Source of the DNA: Enterovirga aerilata
GTDB lineage: Bacteria; Pseudomonadota; Alphaproteobacteria; Rhizobiales; Beijerinckiaceae
Assembly (NCBI RefSeq): GCF_013044135.1
Contig: NZ_JABEPP010000006.1
Coordinates: forward strand, 248,001 to 312,000
DNA length: 64,000 nucleotides
Direction of reading: 5' to 3'
The notes beneath the pieces were generated by a model. That model was not told the DNA's origin. It made no database searches and saw nothing but the letters and a program-made list of their open reading frames with translations. The position numbers and the translations under genes were made by a program. Below, piece after piece: positions 14,977-21,734 of this stretch; position 1 is the stretch's first letter; every line of letters starts with the position of its first letter.

Positions 14977-17046
14977 TCAGGCCGTGCCGGGACCTGTCCG
15001 CGCGGCGAGGTAGTCGTCGGTGGTGCGCGGCCGACGCGTGTCGTGCTCGTGCGGGTCGAGATTGGCGTTCACCGCCGCCTCGACCCGGCAATCCTCGCAC
15101 ATCGTGAGCACGCGGATGCGTGCCTCGCCCTCGGGCCCGGCGAACATCCAATGGCTGCCGGAGAGCTTCTGGATGACGCGCTCGATCGCGCTGCGCGTCC
15201 CGAAGGGCTTTGCGCAGACCGTGCAGTGGAACGGCTCCTCCTCCTTTACGACGCGCTTGCCGGCGCCCCAGGCCGCGAAATCGAGCTGGGGCTTGAGCGC
15301 GATCACGTCCTCGGGGCAGGTCGCGGCGCATAGCCCGCATTGGACGCAGAGCGTCTCGTCGAAGGCGAGCATCGGCCGCTCGGGATTGTCCGACAGGGCC
15401 GCGGTCGGGCAGGCGCCGACGCAGGAGAGGCACAGCGTGCAATTCTCGACTTCGAAGGAGAGGCCGCCGAAGGGCGCGCCGGCCGCGAGCGGGACCACGT
15501 CGACCGGCTCCGGCGCAGCTCGATGGAGCTCACGGAAGGCGAGTTCCAGCACGCCGCGCTTCTCCCCCGCAAGGAGGAAGGAGGCCGGCTTCTCCGACGG
15601 GCGCCCGAGCGGTGCCGTGTCGAGAAGGGAGCGCAGCTCGTCGGGGTCATCGGTGGCGACGATCGAGACCGGCGCCGTGCCGTAGCCCAGCGCCGCCAGG
15701 ACCGTGTTCGCGAGGTCCACGACGCGGAGGGTTGCGGCGAGGTCGTGCTTCGGCCGGTTCCGGACGAGGAGCCTTGCCCCGGCGGCGCCATAGGCGAAGA
15801 GCGCGGCGAGGGTCTCGGGGCCGATCTGCGTCACCTCGTTGACGCGCACCGGAAGCACGTTGGCCGGGAGCCCGTCGCCGAACCGCGCGAGCGCATCGAT
15901 CAGCGGCTCGCCGTGGTCGCCGTCGTGGAACAGAACGACCGGGTCGCGCCCGCCTGCCGCCCGGTAGGCCTGGATGAGCGTGCGGAGCCTGCGCACGAGC
16001 GCATCCACCCTCGGCAGGGCATAGGAGGCGGCACCGGTTGGACAGGAGGCGGCGCAGCCGCCGCAGCCCGCGCAGACGAATGGATCGATCGCGACGTGGT
16101 CGCCGGCCGGGGCGATCGCCCCGGTCGGGCAGATGTCGAGGCAGCGCGTGCAGCCCGTGATCCGCGAGCGCGAGTGAGCGCAGAGCGCGGCCTTGAAATC
16201 GATGAAGCGCGGCTTGTCGAACTCGCCGACGAGGTGGGAGGCCTCCATCACCGCGCGCTCGACCGAGGCGGGGTCGCGCGGGTCGGCCCGGAGATAGCCG
16301 CTGCGCACCTCGTGCGCAGGAAAGAGGGGCAGTCCGCCCGAGAGGTCGACGACGAGATCGCAGGCCGAGGTTGCGCCGTCGCGAGGCGGGCCGAAGACGA
16401 GCGCGCCCCGCGAGGATGGCGAGGGCAGCGCGTAGTCGTCGATTCGCAGCTCGAAGGCTCCGAGATGGCCCTTTGCGGCCGCGATCGTACCTTTGAGCAC
16501 GGGGAACTCGGTCGTCCGCGGCGGCGCGACGTCGGCCGGCTTCGTCAGGAGCACGGTTATGTCGAGATGCGGGGCGAGGCGGCGCGCCGCCTCGATCGCA
16601 ACCTCGTCGCACCCATAGACGAGCGCCACGCCCTGGCTCACGAAGCTGACGGTCGAGATCGCCGGCATCGGCTCGGCGGCAGCCGCGAGGAGCGCGGCCA
16701 TCTTCGGCCCGGCATCGCGGGCGTCCCTCGACCAGCCGGCGGTCTCGCGAATGTTCGCGAAGCTGATCCGGTCCGCCGCCGCGAACTCGTCCGCGATCTC
16801 GGCGAAGAGCGGCGCCTGCTGCGTGCAGGATACCGTGATGGGCGCACCCGTGCTCAGGGCCGACCGGAAGCGGTCGAGCTCCCGGCCGCAGAGCTGGTCG
16901 GCCTCCTGGAGCCTGCCGCCGCAGGCCGCGCCGATGGCGCGGGCATCGAGCGGCATCGTCTCCTCGCAGGAGCAGGCAAACACGACGCGTTCGGTGCTGG
17001 ACAAGTCTTCGGCCCCAGGGCGCGGCGCTCTGCGCCTCGCATTCAT
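14977..17046 (-). CDS. multi-cluster 4Fe-4S ferredoxin-type protein of the FDH locus
   Basis: This 689-residue protein has four ferredoxin-type Cys motifs in two pairs: CTRCLDICPTGAI with CAGCGGCAASCPTGA mid-protein, and CTLCLSCVGACPTAAL with CVQCGLCAATCPEDVI later. Near the C-terminus C-T-V-C and C-E-D-C may bind another metal. The N-terminal Cys-rich region (FACSCEE, GAACGG) recalls heterodisulfide-reductase-like proteins. It has no signal peptide, so it is probably cytosolic. Homologues with this layout accompany periplasmic formate dehydrogenase genes with DUF3305/DUF3306 partners, so electron supply for maturation or sulfuration is possible. It is divergent from the accessory operon, 69 bp apart. 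Confidence 0.8.
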   Translation of the reverse strand: MNARRRAPRPGAEDLSSTERVVFACSCEETMPLDARAIGAACGGRLQEADQLCGRELDRFRSALSTGAPITVSCTQQAPLFAEIADEFAAADRISFANIRETAGWSRDARDAGPKMAALLAAAAEPMPAISTVSFVSQGVALVYGCDEVAIEAARRLAPHLDITVLLTKPADVAPPRTTEFPVLKGTIAAAKGHLGAFELRIDDYALPSPSSRGALVFGPPRDGATSACDLVVDLSGGLPLFPAHEVRSGYLRADPRDPASVERAVMEASHLVGEFDKPRFIDFKAALCAHSRSRITGCTRCLDICPTGAIAPAGDHVAIDPFVCAGCGGCAASCPTGAASYALPRVDALVRRLRTLIQAYRAAGGRDPVVLFHDGDHGEPLIDALARFGDGLPANVLPVRVNEVTQIGPETLAALFAYGAAGARLLVRNRPKHDLAATLRVVDLANTVLAALGYGTAPVSIVATDDPDELRSLLDTAPLGRPSEKPASFLLAGEKRGVLELAFRELHRAAPEPVDVVPLAAGAPFGGLSFEVENCTLCLSCVGACPTAALSDNPERPMLAFDETLCVQCGLCAATCPEDVIALKPQLDFAAWGAGKRVVKEEEPFHCTVCAKPFGTRSAIERVIQKLSGSHWMFAGPEGEARIRVLTMCEDCRVEAAVNANLDPHEHDTRRPRTTDDYLAARTGPGTA

Positions 17047-17115
17047 TTGGACAAGCTTATACTGGAATGGATCAAAGGTAACCGGACACTTGCCCGCAGC
17101 ACCAGCCGAAGCCGC

Positions 17116-17844
17116 ATGACCGCCCTTGCCCTCCGCACCGAGCGACCGGCGCCCGACCTGCCGCCGGCCTTCTCCTGGGCCGCGCCTCCGCCGGGCATTC
17201 CGGTGCACGACTTTGCCCGGGATGCGGCAGCGCGGCTCGGCGCCGGGAGCCTGACGAGCCGCACCGGCGATCGAGTGCTCGAGTTCGCGGTCGTACTGGA
17301 GCCCGAGGAGCGGCTGCGCGACGCGCGCCGGTCAGCTCTCGTCGGCATGGCTGCCCTGGCGGACGCCGTCGGATCCGCGGCTCCGCCGGAGATGCCGGTC
17401 GCGATTCGCTATCCGGATGTCATCGAATTCGACGGTGCGCGGCTCGGAGGAGGGCGGCTCGCTTGGCCGGAGAGCTGCGGAGAGGAAGACGTGCCGGACT
17501 GGCTCGTGTTCTCGGCAATGCTGATCGCCTCCAAGCGTCATGCCGGCGATCCGGGGCTCACGCCCGATTCCACCGCCCTCGACGAGGAAGGCTTCGGGCC
17601 GGGCGCGCCGGATGCGATCGTCGAGGCGTTCGCGCGCTACCTGCTGCTCGGCTTCGACGCCGTCCGGGATCGCGGCTTCGCTGCCTGGTCGGACGCCTAT
17701 CGCCGGTGGATGCGGGATGCCCGGACCGCGTGGCTCGACGCCGACGGGAACCTGCGGACCGGGACGGGCGAGGTCGTTCGGCTCGCGCAGGCGCTTGCGG
17801 ACGCTTCCTGGTTCGATCCCGGGACGGGAGCGCCCCGGCTATGA
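17116..17844 (+). CDS. biotin/lipoate-ligase-like protein (DUF4444 type), FDH accessory
   Basis: The 242-residue protein resembles a biotin/lipoate A/B ligase fold: LPPAFSWAAPPPGIPVHDFA at the N-terminus, then a long central domain ending in SWFDPGTG. The region matching the BirA catalytic KWPND motif reads R98-Y-P-D, and the usual GRGRxG nucleotide loop is not visible, so catalytic ligase activity is doubtful. It is the first gene of the operon and overlaps the next by 4 bp (ATGA). Homologues lie beside formate dehydrogenase genes in many alphaproteobacteria. A structural or cofactor-binding role in FDH maturation is inference. Confidence 0.7.
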   Translation: MTALALRTERPAPDLPPAFSWAAPPPGIPVHDFARDAAARLGAGSLTSRTGDRVLEFAVVLEPEERLRDARRSALVGMAALADAVGSAAPPEMPVAIRYPDVIEFDGARLGGGRLAWPESCGEEDVPDWLVFSAMLIASKRHAGDPGLTPDSTALDEEGFGPGAPDAIVEAFARYLLLGFDAVRDRGFAAWSDAYRRWMRDARTAWLDADGNLRTGTGEVVRLAQALADASWFDPGTGAPRL

Positions 17845-18404
17845 CGATCACGAAGCTGCCGCGCACGATCCGGCTCGATCCCTCGGACACCTTCGTCTTC
17901 GAGCGTGCGGCCGAGCCCGGCGAGTGGGCCGTCGCGGGCTCCTTCATGTTCCTCGACCTGGATCCCGCGGCGCTGACGGGCAAGGCGCGCGCGGCCTTTC
18001 GGTCGGGCTTCGTGGGCGTGTCCTCGCTCGGCTTCTCGACCCTGGTCGTGGTGAGCGAGGCGGGCCCGGACGAGGTCGAGGCGGCGACGACCGCCCTCGC
18101 GCGGCGGATCCGCGAACAGCTCGGCGCGCCGGATGACGCCACGGCGCTGGCGGCCGCAGAGGAGGAGATCGCGGCTGCCGCCTCGCTCTGCGGTCCGCCC
18201 CCCAACACGATCCTCGCCCTGCATCGAACCTTCCAGGACGGCGAGCTGCGCGAGCAGTTCCGGACCCTTACGGCAAAAGAGCCGGGCCTGCCCGGCGCCG
18301 ACCGGCTCCATGCCGGCCTGCGCGTCTTCCAGTTCGTGGAGGCGGACGAGGAGCCGGAGGAGCGGATCGACCTTGCGGGCCTGATGGCGGAGAAGCGGGC
18401 GTGA
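17841..18404 (+). CDS. DUF6505 family protein, FDH accessory
   Basis: This 187-residue soluble protein begins MTITKLPRTIRLDPSDTFVF and contains FRSGFVGVSSLGFSTLVVVS in the middle. No metal motif, signal peptide or membrane segment is visible. It is recognised as the DUF6505 type by pattern and by its constant position between the ligase-like gene and the DUF6352 gene. It overlaps both neighbours (ATGA upstream, GTGA downstream), so it is translated in coupled fashion. Its biochemical role is unknown; context points to formate dehydrogenase assembly. Confidence 0.7.
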   Translation: MTITKLPRTIRLDPSDTFVFERAAEPGEWAVAGSFMFLDLDPAALTGKARAAFRSGFVGVSSLGFSTLVVVSEAGPDEVEAATTALARRIREQLGAPDDATALAAAEEEIAAAASLCGPPPNTILALHRTFQDGELREQFRTLTAKEPGLPGADRLHAGLRVFQFVEADEEPEERIDLAGLMAEKRA

Positions 18405-19411
18405 GAGAGTTCTGGGTGTCGAGCGGCCACCACCTGACGCACCGGACGGAAGGCGGTGGCCTCGCGGTCACGGACGAGCTCCTGCTCGCCTATCTCGCGC
18501 GTCCGGAACTGATCCCTCCAGAAGAAGCCTGCGAGGCCGAGCGCGCGCTTCATGCGAGTCTCGCGGTGGATCCGCGCCGCCCTGTCGAGCCGGCCGAGGT
18601 CGCGGCCATCTCGGATGCGGATGCGCGCGAGAACTGGTCCGTGATGCTGGCGCTGCGCCAGGCGCTTCTCGGCGCTCCGACGATCGAGGCGGCCTATCTG
18701 CGGCTCGTCCGCGCAAACCCGATCACCACGCCGGTCATCTTCCTGAATCAGCTCGTGCACCTGATCCTGCGCAACGCGCTCGACGGCTGCGAGGACCCGT
18801 ACGTGCTGCGCGCGGCCGAGCTGTTCTTCAGGCCGCAGCGCGTCTCGGTGAGCGGCGAGACCGTGCTGCTCGCCGATGCCGAGCTGATCGATGCACAGGA
18901 CCCCGGCGCGCGCGGCTCCCCCCTCGCGGCGATGCTCGGTCGCGAGCCGATCGAGGAGCTCGACATCCTCGACGACGAGAGCGCCTGGACCTACTGGAGC
19001 CGTTCTGACGCCTTCTCGATGGCGCTGAACCTGAGCTCCAATCCGAAGTCCCGGGAGGGGCTCGCCCGTGCGGTCGAGGCTTGGCTGCGTCATCTTCTGC
19101 ACCTCGAGACCCGCGTCGAGCCGATCGCCACCGTGCAGGACCGGGACTGGCGCTGGTTCATCGGCCTGGACGCCGAGGCGACGCGGATCGGCAACGCGGT
19201 CTGGCGCGGCGAGAGCCTCTCGTCCGACGAGCTGTCCCGCCTCCTCGCCATGTTCAGCCTGAGCTTCGCCGACCGCTCGCGCATCGACCCCAGGGTCGCG
19301 GGTCATCCGGCCTATCTCTTCCTCGCCATGAATCCGGACCGGCGCCTGATCCTGAAGCCGCAGAACCTCATCGTGGGGTTGCCGCTCGCAGCCGGGCAGG
19401 TGGCAGCATGA
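18401..19411 (+). CDS. DUF6352 family protein, FDH accessory
   Basis: This 336-residue protein starts at GTG 18401 within the previous stop (GTGA). It opens with MREFWVSSGHHLTHRTEGGG, has an alpha-helical body, and shows PITTPVIFLNQLVHLILRNA and AYLFLAMNPDRRLILKPQNL as conserved-looking blocks. No catalytic motif is recognised. The family is confined to formate dehydrogenase loci as far as I know, which suggests an assembly or chaperone role in the cytoplasm. The stop overlaps the next gene by 4 bp. Confidence 0.7.
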   Translation: MREFWVSSGHHLTHRTEGGGLAVTDELLLAYLARPELIPPEEACEAERALHASLAVDPRRPVEPAEVAAISDADARENWSVMLALRQALLGAPTIEAAYLRLVRANPITTPVIFLNQLVHLILRNALDGCEDPYVLRAAELFFRPQRVSVSGETVLLADAELIDAQDPGARGSPLAAMLGREPIEELDILDDESAWTYWSRSDAFSMALNLSSNPKSREGLARAVEAWLRHLLHLETRVEPIATVQDRDWRWFIGLDAEATRIGNAVWRGESLSSDELSRLLAMFSLSFADRSRIDPRVAGHPAYLFLAMNPDRRLILKPQNLIVGLPLAAGQVAA

Positions 19412-19932
19412 GCCGGGCGGGCGAACCCGAAGCGCGGATCACCGTCGGGGTTGTGGTCGCCCGGCGCAGGCTGTCCAATCCCTGGGCGGACCATGCGTGG
19501 CTCCCGACCGCTGTCCTGCCTGCCGCGCCCGAGACGCCGGCCTGGACGCGCCTGTCCGCGACGCAGACCGAGGAGCTGTTCTACGCCGGCCCCTACGAAC
19601 TCGCGCTCCACCCGAGCGAGACGGCGCATTACCGGGACAACCTCGCCTCCGGCCAGCCCTCGCTGTGGGTAGCGCTGCGTCCGATCGGCGGCGAGGACCA
19701 TGAGATCGCGGCCGTGACGGCCGACCCCTACGAGGGCGAGGGGCTGGCGGAGGGGATCGGCGAGATCGTCGAAGCGGTGCCGATGCCGACCGAGATCCGG
19801 GATCACCTGGCAGCCTATGTGGCCGCATTCCACGTCGAGCGGGCCTTCTTCAAGCGCAGGAACGACCGCCCCGATGCCGAGGCGCTGGCCCGACGCGCCC
19901 CCGGCCGGGACCGGACGGGAGGAGAGGGATGA
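19408..19932 (+). CDS. DUF3305 domain protein, FDH accessory
   Basis: The 174-residue product shows the DUF3305 pattern: ITVGVVVARRRLSNPWADHA at the start, then WLPTAVL, a FYAGPYELALHPSETAHYRD block and LWVALRPIGG. It is cytosolic and without cofactor motifs. DUF3305 and DUF3306 genes are a standard pair in periplasmic formate dehydrogenase loci (for example in Shewanella) and are thought to help assembly. It overlaps both neighbours by 4 bp. Confidence 0.78.
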   Translation: MSRAGEPEARITVGVVVARRRLSNPWADHAWLPTAVLPAAPETPAWTRLSATQTEELFYAGPYELALHPSETAHYRDNLASGQPSLWVALRPIGGEDHEIAAVTADPYEGEGLAEGIGEIVEAVPMPTEIRDHLAAYVAAFHVERAFFKRRNDRPDAEALARRAPGRDRTGGEG

Positions 19933-20597
19933 ATTGGGGTGATGGCTTCCTCGCCCGCTGGTCGCGCCGCAAGCTCGGCGCCGAGCGGGAGGAGACGCCG
20001 GATGCGCCGGAGCCGCGCCCGGACGAGGCCGCCCTTGCAACGGACGAGACCCTTCCAGAGGAGGAACTCGCGCTCCTGCCCCGGATCGAGGATCTGACGC
20101 CCGAGTCCGACATCTCCGGGTTCCTGCGCAAGGGCGTGCCGGAGGTGCTGCGCAAGGCCGCGCTGAGGCGGATGTGGTCCCTCGATCCCGCGATCCGCGA
20201 CTACGTCGGCGACGCCCGCGATTACGCATGGGACTGGAACGTCCCGGGCGGCGTGCCGGGGGGCGGGCCCCTCGGCCTCGCCGACGACATCACGGATCGG
20301 CTCGACCGGATGTTCTCCGCCCTATCCGACCACGCGCCGGGCGCGACGCCGGGCCGGGAAACCGGCCGCGGGGGGCCCGAAGCGCCCGAAGCTTCCCCCG
20401 AGAGCCGACCGGAGCAGGTCGCCGCCGGTGGCAGCCCTCCGGCGATTCCGCCATCCGGAACGGCGTCCCCCGGCGAGCCGGCCGGTGGCACGGGCACGGC
20501 GGTGGCGGTCTCCGCTCGGGAGGAGAATGCGCCCGACCCCGCGCAGCGCCCCTTGCGACGGCATGGCGCGGCCATACCAAAGTTCGATCTTTTCTAA
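19929..20597 (+). CDS. DUF3306 domain protein, FDH accessory
   Basis: The 222-residue protein opens with the DUF3306 signature FLARWSRRKLGAEREE and continues with ISGFLRKGVPEVLRKAALRR and a DYVGDARDYAWDWN block (residues about 60-105). From about residue 125 to 210 it becomes a Pro/Gly/Ala-rich, probably disordered tail, ending HGAAIPKFDLF. It is the last of the five overlapping accessory genes; a 73-bp AT-richer gap with a candidate promoter separates it from the HTH-TorD gene. Its role in formate dehydrogenase biogenesis is inferred from the family's constant association. Confidence 0.78.
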   Translation: MNWGDGFLARWSRRKLGAEREETPDAPEPRPDEAALATDETLPEEELALLPRIEDLTPESDISGFLRKGVPEVLRKAALRRMWSLDPAIRDYVGDARDYAWDWNVPGGVPGGGPLGLADDITDRLDRMFSALSDHAPGATPGRETGRGGPEAPEASPESRPEQVAAGGSPPAIPPSGTASPGEPAGGTGTAVAVSAREENAPDPAQRPLRRHGAAIPKFDLF

Positions 20598-20599
20598 CT

Positions 20600-20628
20600 C
20601 TTGTTTATCCTCATAACGTCGTATTATG
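20600..20628 (+). promoter_or_regulatory. candidate promoter and operator of the HTH-TorD/fdh genes
   Basis: In an unusually AT-rich gap, TTGTTT (20601-20606) and TATTAT (20622-20627) are spaced 15 bp, a slightly short sigma70-like pair. CATAA (20612-20616) and TTATG (20624-20628) form an inverted repeat over the -10 box. A repressor binding here would block transcription of the downstream gene, which itself encodes an HTH domain. Both promoter and operator are inferred from sequence only. Confidence 0.4.
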
Positions 20629-20670
20629 GCGGTCAAGCGTGGGCGACAGGGACCGCGTGCCGGGAGCGAG

Positions 20671-21459
20671 ATGCGAGCCGAGGGTATCGAGCAGGCCATT
20701 CGGGCCGCTGGAAGCATTGGAGCGCTGGCGCGTGCGCTGGGCATTTCGCAGCCGGCTGTCTCGAACTGGCGCCGTATCCCGGCCGATCGTGTCGTGAAGG
20801 TGGAGGAGGTCACCGGGATCCCTCGCGCCGTCCTCCGCCCCGATCTCTACCCAACCGAGGACCTCCCGTTGCCCTCAGGCCGAGAGCTTGATGAGGTCGA
20901 TCTTCTTCGTTCTCAGCACTACCAATTGCTTGCCGTCCTGCTCGGGCAGGCGCCGACCGTGCAGCTCCTCGCGGCTCTCGGCGCGATCGAAGGGGACGCC
21001 ACGCCGCTCGGCCTAGCCTACCGCAGGCTCGCCGAGGCTGCCCGGGAAGCCGATGCCGACGCGGTCTCGCGCGAATATTTCGACCTCTTCATCGGCGTCG
21101 GTCGGAGCGAGCTCCTGCCTTATGCCTCGTATTACCTCACCGGGTTCCTGAACGAGCGGCCGCTCGCCCGGGTGCGTACGGATCTGCAGGCCCTCGGGAT
21201 CGAGGCGGCCGAGGATCTGCGCGAGCCTGAGGATCATGTCGCGATCCTGTGCGACGTGATGGCGGGACTCGCGGCGGGCCGGTTCGAGGGCGGGGCTGGC
21301 GCAGAGCGCCGCTTCTTCGAGCGGCATCTGAAGCCCTTTGCCGAGCGTTTCTTCGGCGATCTGGAGACTGCTCGATCTGCGCGGTTCTACCGTGCGGTCG
21401 GGGCGCTCGGGCGCCTGTTCATGGAAATCGAGGCGGAAGCCTTTGCGCTGGAGAACTGA
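20671..21459 (+). CDS. Cro/YdaS-type HTH fused to TorD-family chaperone
   Basis: The 262-residue protein has two parts. Residues 1-60 are a Cro/YdaS-like helix-turn-helix (IEQAIRAAGSIGALARALGI, SQPAVSNWRRIP, RVVKVEEVTGIPRAVLRPD). Residues about 75-255 are a TorD/DmsD chaperone domain with EYFDLFIGVGRSELLPYASY, YLTGFLNERPL and EPEDHVAILCDVM. TorD proteins bind Tat signal peptides and help insert the Mo cofactor into the catalytic subunit. The fusion suggests that the chaperone state is coupled to transcription of the locus. ATG 20671 is preferred over ATG 20626 because GGGAGCGAG lies just before it and the HTH begins there. It precedes fdhX by 46 bp. Confidence 0.82.
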   Translation: MRAEGIEQAIRAAGSIGALARALGISQPAVSNWRRIPADRVVKVEEVTGIPRAVLRPDLYPTEDLPLPSGRELDEVDLLRSQHYQLLAVLLGQAPTVQLLAALGAIEGDATPLGLAYRRLAEAAREADADAVSREYFDLFIGVGRSELLPYASYYLTGFLNERPLARVRTDLQALGIEAAEDLREPEDHVAILCDVMAGLAAGRFEGGAGAERRFFERHLKPFAERFFGDLETARSARFYRAVGALGRLFMEIEAEAFALEN

Positions 21460-21505
21460 TCCGCCGGCCGGCGGATCGGGAGCGGCGTCGAGAGGAGACG
21501 GGAGA

Positions 21506-21724
21506 ATGAGCGAGAGCGACCGGAAGGCGGTGGATCGCCGCAAGTTCCTCGGCGCGGTGGGCGGCGCCTCAAGCGCGGCCGTGGTCGTCGCAGTCTCGCC
21601 GATCGCCGCGACGGAGGCCCAGGCCTACGACCCCGGGCCCAACGAGACCAAGGCTCGCTACCGCGAGTCCGACCACGTGAAGGCGTTCTATCGTACCAAT
21701 GGGTACGAGACGCTGAAGAAGTGA
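21506..21724 (+). CDS. Tat-signal small protein FdhX, formate dehydrogenase region
   Basis: This 72-residue protein is dominated by a twin-arginine signal: DRRKFLG followed by AVGGASSAAVVVAV. A short tail with KARYRESDHVKAFYRTNGYE remains after export. Such peptides occur just before fdhA in many proteobacterial periplasmic formate dehydrogenase operons, and may help export or assembly of FdhAB. A GGAG ribosome site lies just upstream, and the fdhA start is 10 bp after the stop. Confidence 0.85.
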   Translation: MSESDRKAVDRRKFLGAVGGASSAAVVVAVSPIAATEAQAYDPGPNETKARYRESDHVKAFYRTNGYETLKK

Positions 21725-21734
21725 GGGCTGCCCC

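Noticed and set aside
17047-17115. TATACT as a -10 box for the accessory operon
   Set aside because: No -35-like sequence lies at a suitable distance on either strand, so no promoter is claimed.
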